Source: CAVTBT01 sp963733065 (lineage in GTDB: Bacteria > Actinomycetota > Thermoleophilia > Gaiellales > Gaiellaceae). From it: a stretch of DNA of 64,000 bases. A program made the translations under genes and the position numbers. The notes beneath the pieces are model-generated. The model was not told where the DNA came from and ran no database searches. It saw nothing but the letters and a program-made list of their open reading frames with translations. The DNA is taken from the NCBI GenBank assembly GCA_963733065.1, contig CAVTBT010000003.1, positions 248,001 to 312,000 of the forward strand. The letters run 5' to 3'. Of the stretch, positions 7,489 to 16,328 are shown piece after piece. The first letter of the stretch is position 1; every line of letters starts with the position of its first letter.

Positions 7489-8853
7489 GCGTTGCGCTCG
7501 AGCAGCGCGACCGTCTCGATGTGCGGCGTGTGCGGGAACATGTCGACCGGCCGCGCGCGCACGAGCTCGTAGCCCCACTCTCGCGCGGAGCGCCTTCACG
7601 TCCCCCGCGAGCGTCGTCGGATTGCAGGAGACGTAGACGAGGCGCGGCGCCTCCAGCCTCGCCATGCGGCGCAGCGCCTTACCGGCCAGTCCGGCGCGCG
7701 GCGGGTCGACGACGACGACGTCCGGCGGCCCGGCCCGTGCGGCGAGCTCCTCGAGCGACTGCGAGACGTTGCCGGCGAAGAACGCGGCGTTCGTGACGCC
7801 GTTCAGCTCCATGTTGTCCAGCGCGCACGCCACCGACTCCTCGGAGATCTCGACGCCCCAGACCGTCAGCGCCTGCGGGGCCATCGCCAGCCCGATCGTG
7901 CCGGTGCCGCAGTAGAGGTCGTAGACGGTCTCGTCGCCGGTCAGCGCCGCGTACTCGATCGCCAGCCGGTAGAGCGTCTCCGCCATCTCGGTGTTCGTCT
8001 GCAGGAACGCGTTCGGCCGCACGCGGAAACGCAGCCCGAGCAGCTGCTCCTCGATCGCGTCCTCGCCCCAGAGGAGTCGTGTCGGCAGATTCGTGACCTC
8101 GGCCGGCGAGTCGTTGACGGCCCAGTGGATCGACCGCACCTCCGGGAAGCGCTGGAGCACCTCGACGAGATACCCGGTCTCGAACTTCTCGCCGGGCGCG
8201 GTCACGAGCTGCACGAGCGCCTGCCCGGTGTTCCGGCCCTCGCGGACGACGAGGTGCCGCAGGTAGCCGGTGCCGTCCTCCTGCGAATACGCCTCGAGCC
8301 CCTCCTCGCGCGCCCAGTCCCTGACGGCCTCGCGGATCGCGTTGCCGAGGTCCGTCGTCAGCCAGCAGCGCTCGACCTCCAGTACCTCGTCCCAGCGGCC
8401 CGCCCTGTGGAACCCGAGCGCCGGCCCGGACGGCGTGCGAGTGAACGAGTACTCGAGCTTGTTGCGGTAATGGAACTGCGACGCTGCCGGCACGATCGGC
8501 TCGAGCGGTGGCTCCGCGACGCCGCCGAGCCGTACGAGGGCGTCCCGGACCTGTGCCTCCTTGGCCGCGACCTGGCTTTCGTACGCGAGATCCTGGAAGC
8601 GGCACCCTCCGCACGCCGGGTAGTGCGCACACGGCGCGGCGACCCGCTCGCTGCTCGGCTCGAGCACCTCGGTGGCGAGCGCCTCGGCGAAACCGCGCTT
8701 CACCTTCGTGACCTGTGCGCGCACGAGGTCGCCGGGCAGGCCGCGGCGCACGAAGACGACGAAGCCGTTCAGCCTGGCGACGCCGTTCCCGCCGTATGCG
8801 AGCGAGTCGACGCGCAGCTCGAGCTCGTCGCCTTTTGCGACAGGGGCGGCCAT
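7485..8853 (-). pseudogene. 23S rRNA (uracil-5)-methyltransferase RlmD/RumA-like, frameshifted near the C-terminus
   Basis: SAM-dependent RNA methyltransferase of the TrmA/RumA family. Visible in order: TRAM-like N-terminal domain (AKGDELELRVDSLAYGGNGVA), Fe-S cluster cysteines in CAHYPACGGC, the SAM site YDLYCGTGTIGLA, VVVDPPRAGL and the nucleophile YVSCNP. After TLAGDVKALR the frame shifts: about 7576-7592 holds one extra base (or lacks two), and the conserved ending RPVDMFPHTPHIETVALLERN, with the catalytic Glu, is only read in another frame ending at 7485. A sequencing error would restore a normal protein. Start ATG 8853 follows TACCCT by 6 nt, a leaderless pattern. Last gene of the minus-strand run from yjbQ. 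Confidence 0.85.
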
Positions 8854-8872
8854 GGTCTGAGGGTAGCGCCGT

Positions 8873-9271
8873 CTACGCGTCCGGCAGCTTCGAGGCGACT
8901 TCCCAGACGTGGCCGTCCGGGTCGGCAAACGCCGCCGTGCGCATCCCCCACGGCCGGTCGACCGGCCCGTTCAGGAAGTCGACGCCGCGGCCGGCCAGCT
9001 CCGCGCACGTCGCATCCGCGTCCTCGACGCCGACCGTGAGCTGGCAGGTCGCCGGGGCACCCGCACCGGCCACGGCGGCCGGGGTGATCAGCTCGTCCGC
9101 ATCCTGGCGCCGGAGCGTGTTGACGACCATGTTCTCGAACCGGAACGCGGCCGCGCTCTCGTCCTCGTAGATCGTCGTCGCCCCGAAGACGCGCTCGTAG
9201 TACTCCTTCGACCTCTGCGGGTCTTCGACGAACAGCGTGATCGCACCCACGTTCCTGATTGTCTCGCCCAT
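8873..9271 (-). CDS. VOC-family (glyoxalase/dioxygenase fold) protein
   Basis: 132-aa vicinal-oxygen-chelate protein with both βαβββ modules: GAITLFVEDPQRSKEYYERVFG at the start of the first, and QLTVGVEDADATCAELAGRG then FADPDGHVWEV in the second. The metal-site residues are partly visible (the E of VWEV). Start ATG 9271 is preceded by GAGGAG. It is 34 nt downstream of another VOC gene and 19 nt upstream of rlmD, so probably co-transcribed. Substrate unknown; the YP_EDE sequence is close to antibiotic-resistance-like VOC proteins, but no resistance function can be claimed. Confidence 0.8.
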   Translation of the reverse strand: MGETIRNVGAITLFVEDPQRSKEYYERVFGATTIYEDESAAAFRFENMVVNTLRRQDADELITPAAVAGAGAPATCQLTVGVEDADATCAELAGRGVDFLNGPVDRPWGMRTAAFADPDGHVWEVASKLPDA

Positions 9272-9305
9272 CTCCTCGTCCCCTTGGATTGGTTCCGCCG
9301 GCAGG

Positions 9306-9731
9306 CTAGCCGGAGCCGAGCCGCGTCTCGCCGCCCGCTGTGATCGTCCAGTGCGGGTTGTGCGCGACCTCCCACGGATGGCCCTCGGGATCGACGAAGA
9401 CGCCCGAGTAGCCGCCCCAGAAGGTCTCGCCCGGCTCGCGCGCGATGGCGCCGCCCGCGGCGCGAGCCTCCTCGATGACGGCGTCGACCTCGGCCGGCGA
9501 GCGCGTGTTGTACGCGAACGTGACGCCGCCCCAGCCGCCTCCGTCCTGCACGCCGCTGTCCTCCGCGAGGTCGTCGCGGCTCCAGAGCGCCACGATCGTG
9601 CCGCCCGCCTGGAAGAACACGACGTCGTCCTCCGGCGCAGCGCGCGTCGTCCAGCCGAGCGCCTCGTAGAACCGCCGCGCGCGGGCGAGCTCGCGGACGC
9701 CGAGCGTGACGAGTGACAGCCGCTGCTCCAT
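9306..9731 (-). CDS. VOC-family protein
   Basis: 141-aa member of the same superfamily as its downstream neighbour but not a close duplicate. Seen: LSLVTLGVRELARARRFYEALGW, then VTFAYNTRSPAEVDAVIEEARAAG and VFVDPEGHPWEVAHNP, with the C-terminal metal-site Glu. The start ATG touches the stop of the yjbQ-like gene (1-nt junction), indicating translational coupling. Function unknown. Confidence 0.8.
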   Translation of the reverse strand: MEQRLSLVTLGVRELARARRFYEALGWTTRAAPEDDVVFFQAGGTIVALWSRDDLAEDSGVQDGGGWGGVTFAYNTRSPAEVDAVIEEARAAGGAIAREPGETFWGGYSGVFVDPEGHPWEVAHNPHWTITAGGETRLGSG

Positions 9732-10130
9732 CTACCGAAGCGTCGTCACGTACACGCGCCGCTCGCGCGGCCCGTCGAACTCGCAGAAGAAGATGCCCTG
9801 CCAGGTGCCGAGCGCGAGCTCGCCGTCGGGCCGGAGCGGGATCACCACGGACGGGCCCATGAACGCGGCTCGGATGTGCGTCGGCGCGTTCTCCTCGCCC
9901 TCCTCGACGTGCTGCCACGACCACTCGGCGGGCACGATCCGCTCGAGCGCGGTCTCGAAGTCGCGCGCCACAGCGGGGTCGGCGTGCTCGTTGATCGTCA
10001 CGCCGGCCGTGGTGTGCGGCACGTAGACGAGCACGGCCGCGCCCTGGGCGCCGTCGACGGCCGCGCGGACCTCGCGCGTGATGTCGACGAGCTGGCTCTG
10101 CCGCTCGGTTTGCACCCGGAGCTCCCGCAT
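9732..10130 (-). CDS. YjbQ/UPF0047-family protein
   Basis: 132-aa protein matching the YjbQ family in length and motifs: VPHTTAGVTINEHADPAVARDFE, NAPTHIRAAFMGPSVVIPL and GTWQGIFFCEFDGPR. Family members have weak thiamine-phosphate synthase activity and can complement thiE mutants; their main role is unsettled. The conserved His/Asp/Glu residues of the predicted metal pocket are present. First gene of a minus-strand run (yjbQ, VOC, VOC, rlmD) and divergent from the peptidase gene, whose start is only 22 bp away. Confidence 0.85.
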   Translation of the reverse strand: MRELRVQTERQSQLVDITREVRAAVDGAQGAAVLVYVPHTTAGVTINEHADPAVARDFETALERIVPAEWSWQHVEEGEENAPTHIRAAFMGPSVVIPLRPDGELALGTWQGIFFCEFDGPRERRVYVTTLR

Positions 10131-10139
10131 CCCGCGCCG

Positions 10140-10145
10140 TATCCT
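10140..10145 (+). promoter_or_regulatory. -10 element for a leaderless GTG start
   Basis: TATCCT followed by exactly 7 nt and the GTG at 10153 of the M3-like peptidase gene; no ribosome binding site in between. Confidence 0.5.
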
Positions 10146-10152
10146 ACGAGCC

Positions 10153-11641
10153 GTGCAGACCGCCCCGTCCGCGACGGAGCTCGACGCGTACCGCGAGCGA
10201 GCCGAGCGCTTCCTCGCCGAGCGCGACGAGGAGGAGTACCTCCACTACGCAGGCCACAAGCCGGAGCTCGACCTCGAGGCCGTCTACGAACGGCACGCAG
10301 GAGCTGACGAGTCTCGAGAGCGCCCGGCGGCTCGGCGAGGCGGTCGACGGCCGCACCAACCGCGAGCTCTGGCGGTTCGCGTGCGAGGGCTACCTCGGCA
10401 GCGTCACCCGCGAGGCCGAGGAACGGCTCGCGGCCCGGGAGACAGAGCTGTCCGTGACCCACGACGGCCGGGAGCTCCCGTTCCGGATGCTCCGGCCGGC
10501 GATCGCCAACGAGCCGGACCGGGCGCGCCGCCGCGAGCTCGAGCGACTGCGCCGAGAGCTCGTCGACGATCAGCTCGCGCCGATCCAGCGCGCCCAGCAC
10601 GAGTCGGCGCACGAGGGCGCCCGCGACCTGGGAGCGCGTGACTACGTCGAGCTCTACCGCGACCGCTTCGGCTTCGACCTCGACGGGCTGGCGGACCAGT
10701 GCCGCTCGCTGCTCGAGTCCACCGAGCGGCTGTACGAGGAGCGGATGGACCGGCGCCTGCGCGCGGACGTCGGAGTCGGCCTCGACGAGGCCGAGTACCA
10801 GGACATCGTGCGGCTGATGCGCGGCAGCGCCTGGGATGCGGGCTTCCCGCGCGATGCGATGCTGCCGGCGCTCCGTTCGACACTCGGCGACCTCGGCATC
10901 CGGCTCGAGGAGCAGCCGAACGTCGTCCTCGACCTCGAGCAGCGGCCGACGAAGTCCCCGCGCGCCTTCTGCTCCCCGATCGAGGTGCCCGGTCGCGTGG
11001 TGCTCGTGATCCAGCCGATCGGCGGCCCGGAAGACTGGCACGCCCTCTTTCACGAGGCCGGCCACACCGAGCACTTCGCCTGCACATCGCCGCTGCTGCG
11101 CATCGAGGAGCGGAAGCTCGGCGACGACGCGGTCACCGAGGGCTGGGCCGCCCTGTTCGACCTGCTCGTCGCGGACCCGGCATGGCTGTCGAGTCGGCTC
11201 GACTTCCCGCGCCCCGCCGACTACGCCGCCGACTTCGCGGCGATCAATCTCTTCTTCGCCCGGCGCTACTCGGCGAAGCTGCTGTACGAGCTCGAGCTCC
11301 ACGCCGCCGACGACCTCACGGCGCTGCGCCCGCGGTACGTCGAGCTCCTCGGCGACGCCGTGAAGGTCGAGCCCGCCGCCGCCGACTTCCTCGGCGACGT
11401 CGACTCAGGCTTCTACTGCACGTGCTACCTGCGCTCCTGGGCCTTCGAGGCGCAGCTCCGCGACTTCCTGCGCGGCGAGTTCGGGGAAGACTGGTTCGCC
11501 CGGCGGGAGGCGGGCTCGCTGCTTCGCGAGCTCTGGGAGCTCGGCCAGCGGCCGACGGCCGACGAGCTGCTGCGGGACGTCACCGGCAGCGACCTCGAGC
11601 TCGCGTCGGTCGAGGAGCGCATCCGCGCCGACCTCGGTTAA
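10153..11641 (+). pseudogene. Zinc metallopeptidase (M3-like, HEAGH), frameshifted near the N-terminus
   Basis: About 495-aa helical peptidase. The zinc motif HALFHEAGHTEHF (HExxH type) is at nt 11039-11077, with downstream Glu in VTEGWAALFD as the probable third ligand, and C-terminal helices resembling oligopeptidases. The first ~50 codons (from GTG 10153: TELDAYRERAERFLAERDEEEYLHYAGHKPELDLE) are in frame 1; from about 10300 (GCAGGAGCTGACG) the coding continues in frame 2 with ELTSLESARRLGEAV. One extra base or a two-base loss explains it. Error or real decay cannot be told apart. With the frame restored the protein looks complete. Confidence 0.75.
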
Positions 11642-11724
11642 GAGCCCCTTCGGCTTCACGTCCGGCGATGAGTTGCCGGCCCGGCGTCGGTCGCACCTGG
11701 TGACCCGACCACGAGGAGGAACGC

Positions 11725-12366
11725 ATGGCCGTGATGATCGAGATCTCCATGTCGCTCGACGGGTACGTCGCGGGGCCGAACCAGACCATGGAGCAGCCGC
11801 TCGGTGAAGGCGGCGAGGACCTCCACGAGTGGGTCGTCCAGCTCGCGAGCTGGCGAGGCCGGCACGGCCTCGAAGGCGGTACGACCGGCCCGGGCGACGA
11901 TCTCGTGCAGGAGCTGGTCAGCAGTGTCGGCGCCCACGTCATGGGCCGGCGGATGTTCAGCGGCGGCGACGGGCCGTGGGAGGACGATACGAACGCCGAC
12001 GGTTGGTGGGGCGACGAGCCGCCGTTCCGCGGGCCGGTGTTCGTTCTCACGCACCATCCGCGCGAGACCGTGAGCAAGGAAGGCGGGACGACGTTCACGT
12101 TCGTCACGGACGGCATCGAGTCCGCAGTCGAGCACGCCAGGACGGCCGCGGGCGACCGTAACGTCCTTGTCGCCGGCGGTGCGAACGTCGCGCAGCAGGC
12201 GCTCGCGGCCGGCCTCGTCGACCGCCTGGAGCTCCACGTCGTCCCGCTTCTCCTGGGCGGCGGCGTGCGCCTCTTCGACGGCCCGGGTTCCGGCCGGAGG
12301 TTGGAGCCGACCCGGGTGATCGAGTCCCCCGAGGTCACGCACCTTGGTTACCGCGTCGTGACCTAG
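11725..12366 (+). CDS. RibD C-terminal/dihydrofolate-reductase-like protein
   Basis: 213-aa NADPH-binding reductase-like protein. MIEISMSLDGYVAG is the typical DHFR-like first strand, followed by VMGRRMF, VFVLTHHPRE, VLVAGGANVAQQALAAGLVDRL and the PLLLGGGVRLFD strand of RibD-C family proteins. Strong Shine-Dalgarno GAGGAGG precedes ATG 11725. A related gene is at 33209. These single-domain proteins are common in Actinobacteria, and their substrates are mostly unknown. Stands alone in the + direction. Confidence 0.85.
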   Translation: MAVMIEISMSLDGYVAGPNQTMEQPLGEGGEDLHEWVVQLASWRGRHGLEGGTTGPGDDLVQELVSSVGAHVMGRRMFSGGDGPWEDDTNADGWWGDEPPFRGPVFVLTHHPRETVSKEGGTTFTFVTDGIESAVEHARTAAGDRNVLVAGGANVAQQALAAGLVDRLELHVVPLLLGGGVRLFDGPGSGRRLEPTRVIESPEVTHLGYRVVT

Positions 12367-12508
12367 TGCACGTCGCCGGCTGCCCGGTCGACAGGGCGAG
12401 CGCCGCAACGCCGTCTTGGCAAGCCGCGGGTGCCGTGCGATCCTTGTTCGGATCGTCTGGCCGACGATTGTTCCGAGTTTGCGCCGCTCGGCCGAAAAGG
12501 GGTGAAGC

Positions 12509-14368
12509 GTGAGCGCATCGGGTTCGAGATCGACGCCGCCCGACGCGTGGCTGAACGATCCACCGGCTGTGCTCGACGAGTTGCTCGAGCAGCAACGGGC
12601 TACGACGGAGGTCCTGCTCGTCGTCGGGCGCTCCGGGTTCGAGCTGGAGCCGATCTTCGAGACGGTCCTGAACTACGCGATGCGGCTGTGCCGAGCCGAC
12701 GCAGGCCAGATCTTCATCCACGAGGGCGACCACTACCGTCTCGGCTGGGCGTCCGGAGGCTCCGATGAGTATCGGTCGATGCTCGCAACGCGTCGAATCC
12801 CGGTAGGCCCCGGAACGCTGGTCGGACGGGTCGGGATGGAGCGTCGCGCGGTGTTGTCGCGCGACATCGCGACGGACCCCGAGTTCGACACGGCAGAGCA
12901 ACACCTGCGGCAGAGGCTCGGCGGCTTCCGAACGATCGTCGGCGTTCCGATCCAAAGCGACGCCGAGGTGATCGGTGTCATCTCGCTCTGGAGGCACGTG
13001 GTGCGGCCGTTCGACGCGCGAGAGATCCAACTGGCGACGACATTTGCGGCGCAGGGCGCGATTGCGATTCGAAACGCGAGCCTGATGCGACAGCTCGACC
13101 TGCGCACGAAGGAACTGGCCCGCTCGGTCGAACAGCTCGAAGGACTGAACGACGTCGGCCAGGCCGTCAGCTCGAGTCTCGATCTGGAGGAGGTGCTGTC
13201 GACGATCGTCAGGCACGCGGTCGAGCTGTCTGGCACCGAAGGCGGATCGATCTTCGAGTTCGACGACGACTCGCAAGAGTTCCGCGTCCGAACGGCCTAT
13301 GGCACGGGCGAGCAGTTGCTGTCCGCGCTACGCGCGGCGCACGTCGGTGTGAACGACACGCTGGTCGGCCGCGCCGCCTCCAGCCGCAAGCCGTTGGCTG
13401 TCGCCGATATCGGCGCCGCTCCGCGAGACGTCCACCTCGACTGCCTGTTGCGCGACGGCTGGAAGTCCTTGCTCGCCGTCCCGCTGACGCATGACGACCG
13501 GATACTCGGCGCCCTCGTCGTGCGACGGCGCACGCCGGGCGACTTCCCGACGCAGATCACAGAGCTGCTGGAGACGTTCGCAAGTCAGTCTGCGCTGGCG
13601 ATTCACAACGCACGCCTCTTCCAGGAGCTCGAGCGACAGGCCGCCGAGCTCGAAGGCTGGAACCGGGAGCTCGAGGGCCGGGTCGCCGAACAGGTTGGCG
13701 AGATCGAACGGATGGCACGGCTGAAGCGCTTCCTCCCCCCACAGCTCGCCGAGCTCGTCGTCTCATCCGGCGACGAATCGTTCCTTGACAGTCACCGTCG
13801 CGAGATCACTGTCGTCTTCTGCGACCTGTGCGGCTTCACCGGCTTCGCCGAAACGTCGGAGCCCGAGGTCACGATGCAGATCCTTCGCGAGTACCACGGC
13901 GCCCTCGGCGAGCTCGTCCATCGCTTCGAGGGGACGCTCGAGCGCTTCACCGGAGACGGGCTCATGGTGTTCTTCAACGATCCCGTTCCATGTCCTGACC
14001 CCGCAGTCCGCGCAGTCCGGATGGCCGTCGAGATGCGGAGCCGGATCGGCGAGCTCGCCGACCAGTGGCGACGAAGCGGTCACGCACTGGGCTTCTCGGT
14101 CGGAATCGCGCAGGGCTACGCGACCCTGGGGCGGGTCGGATTCGAGGGCCGCTCCGACTACGCGGCGATCGGCAGTGTGACGAACCTGGCCGCGCGCCTC
14201 TGCGACGCGGCCGACGACGGTCAGATCCTGGTCAGTCAGCGCGTCTATGCCGAGGTGGACGAGCTTGTTGCCTCGAGCGAGGTGCGGGAGCTCGAGCTCA
14301 AGGGGTTCTCCCGGGCGCTGACGGCGCACAGCATCGTCGCGCTGAACGCCGCGCCCGTGCACGCGTGA
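12509..14368 (+). CDS. GAF-GAF class III adenylate/guanylate cyclase
   Basis: 619-aa soluble signalling enzyme. Two GAF domains (about residues 30-190 and 215-375) precede a short coiled coil and a class III cyclase domain (about 415-600). The metal-binding Asp residues are in VVFCDLCGFTGF and FTGDGLMVFF, and the transition-state Asn/Arg are in GSVTNLAARLCDAA. Start GTG 12509 follows AAAGGGG. It makes a cyclic nucleotide in response to an unknown GAF ligand. A Crp-type regulator (19369) and an MFS transporter with a cNMP-binding domain (42767) elsewhere in the window could be receivers, but no linkage is shown. Confidence 0.9.
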   Translation: MSASGSRSTPPDAWLNDPPAVLDELLEQQRATTEVLLVVGRSGFELEPIFETVLNYAMRLCRADAGQIFIHEGDHYRLGWASGGSDEYRSMLATRRIPVGPGTLVGRVGMERRAVLSRDIATDPEFDTAEQHLRQRLGGFRTIVGVPIQSDAEVIGVISLWRHVVRPFDAREIQLATTFAAQGAIAIRNASLMRQLDLRTKELARSVEQLEGLNDVGQAVSSSLDLEEVLSTIVRHAVELSGTEGGSIFEFDDDSQEFRVRTAYGTGEQLLSALRAAHVGVNDTLVGRAASSRKPLAVADIGAAPRDVHLDCLLRDGWKSLLAVPLTHDDRILGALVVRRRTPGDFPTQITELLETFASQSALAIHNARLFQELERQAAELEGWNRELEGRVAEQVGEIERMARLKRFLPPQLAELVVSSGDESFLDSHRREITVVFCDLCGFTGFAETSEPEVTMQILREYHGALGELVHRFEGTLERFTGDGLMVFFNDPVPCPDPAVRAVRMAVEMRSRIGELADQWRRSGHALGFSVGIAQGYATLGRVGFEGRSDYAAIGSVTNLAARLCDAADDGQILVSQRVYAEVDELVASSEVRELELKGFSRALTAHSIVALNAAPVHA

Positions 14369-14387
14369 CACCGGCGTACGCGATCGT

Positions 14388-14915
14388 CTAGAGCGCGCCG
14401 CCGGCGGCGGGCGGGGCACCGGCTTCGAGCGGGCTGTCGCCGCCGGTCTCGCGCGCGAGGTAGTCCTCGATGTCCATCACGTCGTCTCGCGAGCGCTTGA
14501 CGACGGCCAGCAGGGCGGCCATCGACGACACCTCCTCGCGCTGCTCCTGGAGGAACCAGTGGAGGAACTGCTCGCCGACGAGCTCGCCCTCCTCGCGCGC
14601 GAGCTTGACCAGGCCGGCGATCTGCTCGGTGACGCGCTTCTCCTGGGTCAGGGCCAGGTCGACCGGTGCGACGTTGTCGTCGAACGTCCCGATCGGCTCC
14701 TCCACTCCCGGCACGCGGACCGGCAGATCGGCGTCGAGCAGGTACTGCACGATCATCATCGCGTGGTTCCGCTCCTCGACCGCCTGGCGGTAGAAGTGCG
14801 CCGCGAGCTGCGGCAGCGTCTGGGCGTCGTAGTGCGCCGCGATCGCGACGTACTGCTGTGACGCCGCGAACTCGTAAGCGACCTGCTCGTTGAGTGCGTC
14901 TGCGAACCTCGCCAC
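14388..14915 (-). CDS. Ferritin (non-heme iron storage)
   Basis: 175-aa four-helix ferritin. Iron-site residues are seen in LNEQVAYEFAASQQYVA (first helix), AVEERNHAMMI (second helix, ExxH) and LHWFLQEQREEV (third and fourth helices). It should oxidise and store iron in a 24-mer. The C-terminal ~20 residues are Gly/Ala-rich and probably disordered. GTG 14915 lies 7 nt after a TAGAGT -10 (14928-14923 on the minus strand), so the message is probably leaderless. Convergent with the cyclase gene. Confidence 0.9.
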   Translation of the reverse strand: MARFADALNEQVAYEFAASQQYVAIAAHYDAQTLPQLAAHFYRQAVEERNHAMMIVQYLLDADLPVRVPGVEEPIGTFDDNVAPVDLALTQEKRVTEQIAGLVKLAREEGELVGEQFLHWFLQEQREEVSSMAALLAVVKRSRDDVMDIEDYLARETGGDSPLEAGAPPAAGGAL

Positions 14916-14932
14916 AGCGCCGACTCTAACGC

Positions 14933-14960
14933 GAAGGGCGAGCCGTACGGCTCGCCCTTC
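14933..14960 (-). terminator. Perfect 14+14 palindrome after hsp20
   Basis: GAAGGGCGAGCCGT/ACGGCTCGCCCTTC with no unpaired loop, 27 nt beyond the Hsp20 stop on the minus strand. No T-tract follows. It sits just upstream of the ferritin -10 element, so it would insulate ferritin from hsp20 read-through. Confidence 0.6.
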
Positions 14961-14987
14961 GATCTCGGCAGGTGCGGCGAACGAGAC

Positions 14988-15443
14988 CTACGCCTCGATC
15001 GTCGGCTGGGCGCCGCCCACTTGGATCCGCCGCGGCTTCTGCTCTTCGGGCTTCGCGACCCGGATCTCCAGGACGCCGTCGCGGTAGTCGGCCTTGACCT
15101 TCGACTCGTCGGTGCCCTGCGGCAGCCCGACCGCGCGGCTGAAGGTTCCGAAGCGCCGCTCGAACCGGTAGAAGCGCTCGCCGTCGACCTCGGCCCGCGT
15201 ATCGCGCGTGGCGGTCACCGTGAGCGTGTCGTCGTTGAGCTCGACCTCGATCGTGTCCTCGGTGACGCCGGGCAGATCGAAGGCATAGACGAGCTCGTCC
15301 TCCGTCTCCCAGACGTCGAGCGCGGGAATCCAGTTCTGGCTCGTCCGCCCGTTGCCCTCGACGAGGCCGTTCATGAGGCGGCTCATCTCGGAGTGCAGGG
15401 ACGACAGTTCGCGAAACGGCTCCCAACGAACGAGTGTTGCCAT
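14988..15443 (-). CDS. Hsp20/alpha-crystallin small heat-shock protein
   Basis: 151-aa holdase chaperone. N-terminal WEPFRELSSLHSEMSRLMN is typical, and the alpha-crystallin domain runs from about residue 38 to 135 with DVWETEDELVYAFDLPGV and the ending DGVLEIRVAKPEE, followed by a short C-terminal tail. Shine-Dalgarno AGGAGG precedes ATG 15443. The promoter upstream is near-consensus sigma-70 type (see 15485-15513). No clear HAIR or CIRCE operator is seen. Alone in its transcription unit, ended by a perfect hairpin. Confidence 0.95.
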   Translation of the reverse strand: MATLVRWEPFRELSSLHSEMSRLMNGLVEGNGRTSQNWIPALDVWETEDELVYAFDLPGVTEDTIEVELNDDTLTVTATRDTRAEVDGERFYRFERRFGTFSRAVGLPQGTDESKVKADYRDGVLEIRVAKPEEQKPRRIQVGGAQPTIEA

Positions 15444-15484
15444 GGATCAGACCTCCTGTGGTACCGGTAGCTATCTACAGTGGC

Positions 15485-15513
15485 AGTATAAAACATGAGC
15501 GTGAGATTATCAA
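15485..15513 (-). promoter_or_regulatory. Near-consensus sigma-70 promoter of hsp20
   Basis: On the minus strand TTGATA (15513-15508), a 17-bp spacer and TATACT (15490-15485). Unusually AT-rich for this genome. The transcript would have a ~35-nt leader containing the Shine-Dalgarno of hsp20. Confidence 0.75.
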
Positions 15514-15567
15514 GTCATGATGGCACTAGGATCCGGCCTTGCGTCCCGTTCGCCGAATCCGGCTCTG

Positions 15568-15894
15568 ATGTCGTTCGAGGAGCACGTCAGCGCGGCGCTC
15601 GACGCCCTCCCGCCGCACATCGCTTCGGCGCTGCGCAACATCGCCGTCGTGGTCGAGGACGAGAACCCGGACGATCCCGACCTCTACGGCTTCTACGAAG
15701 GCGTGCCGCTGCCAGAGCGCGGCGACATGGCCGGCCAGCTGCCGGATCGGATCGCGATCTACCGGCGTCCGCTCGAGGAGGATTTCGCCGACCCGAAGGA
15801 GCTCGAGGACGAGATCCGCATCACGGTGCTCCATGAGCTGGGGCACTACTTCGGGCTCGACGAGGACCGGATCGCCGAGCTCGGCTACGAGTGA
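15568..15894 (+). CDS. Minimal zincin metalloprotease (DUF1025-type)
   Basis: 108-aa protein of the small metallopeptidase family typical of Actinobacteria, with ITVLHELGHYFGLDEDRI near the C-terminus: HExxHxxGxxD gives the catalytic Glu and three metal ligands. I place the start at ATG 15568 (MSFEEHVSAALDALP), which matches the usual N-terminus; an in-frame ATG at 15517 would add 17 unlikely residues. Substrate unknown. Its stop overlaps the ATG of a 28-codon membrane peptide. Divergent from hsp20, so it may share stress control. Confidence 0.85.
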   Translation: MSFEEHVSAALDALPPHIASALRNIAVVVEDENPDDPDLYGFYEGVPLPERGDMAGQLPDRIAIYRRPLEEDFADPKELEDEIRITVLHELGHYFGLDEDRIAELGYE

Positions 15895-15980
15895 TGGTCA
15901 CGCTGCTCGAGGTCGTGATGATCGCCGCGTTCCTCGTCTTCGTCGCGGTCATCGTTGCGTTTTTGTTGCGGCGCGAATAA
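15894..15980 (+). CDS. 28-aa single-pass membrane peptide
   Basis: Short ORF whose ATG overlaps the metalloprotease stop (TGATG). It encodes MVTLLEVV, then a continuous hydrophobic stretch of about 20 residues, then RRE and TAA. Composition and position suggest a translationally coupled small membrane protein working with, or anchoring, the upstream protease. No homologue can be named. Confidence 0.5.
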   Translation: MVTLLEVVMIAAFLVFVAVIVAFLLRRE

Positions 15981-16019
15981 GCGCGGAATGGCCGTTGGTC
16001 TGGGTGCGTTGGGACCGTC

Positions 16020-16265
16020 ATGACCACCACCATTGCCAACATCCACACCGAGATCGACCGCCTCACCAAGCGGCGGGGCGAGCTCTGGCACGACCTTTCC
16101 GGCGGCCGTACTGCGGAGGCTGTCGCGGAGCTCAAAGGGATCGAGGCGCGGCTCGCAGAGCTGTGGGATGCGCACCGCGCCGAGCGCGCGCGGCTGCGCT
16201 TCGGTGAGCGCGACTCGATCGTCAGGCGCGCCCGCGCAGAAGAGCGGCTCGAGCGCGCGGCCTGA
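16020..16265 (+). CDS. Small helical protein, DUF2630-like
   Basis: 81-aa, highly charged, all-helical protein: an early TEIDRLTKRRGELWHDL segment, then IEARLAELWDAHRAERARLRFG. The ordering (Leu-Trp-His/Glu, a second helix with Leu-Trp-Asp, Arg-rich tail) resembles DUF2630 small actinobacterial proteins. ATG 16020 has no strong ribosome binding site. Function unknown. Confidence 0.6.
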   Translation: MTTTIANIHTEIDRLTKRRGELWHDLSGGRTAEAVAELKGIEARLAELWDAHRAERARLRFGERDSIVRRARAEERLERAA

Positions 16266-16285
16266 CCGAGGACTCCTTCCGGGGT

Positions 16286-16316
16286 GGCGGGGGCGGCGAT
16301 TGTCGCCTCCCCCGCC
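16286..16316 (+). terminator. Hairpin between two small genes
   Basis: GGCGGGGGCGGCGA and TCGCCTCCCCCGCC pair at 13 of 14 positions with a 3-nt loop. It ends 1 nt before the -10 box of the next gene and has no T-tract. Confidence 0.5.
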
Positions 16317-16322
16317 TATCAT
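16317..16322 (+). promoter_or_regulatory. -10 element for a leaderless GTG start
   Basis: TATCAT, then 6 nt, then GTG 16329. Confidence 0.5.
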
Positions 16323-16328
16323 GGTGAC

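Noticed and set aside
6337..8928. 863-aa minus-strand open frame treated as one protein
   Set aside because: Only the part from 8853 to about 7590 is homologous to RlmD; the rest is read-through after a frameshift, and the region past it is antisense to DUF429 and the membrane gene.
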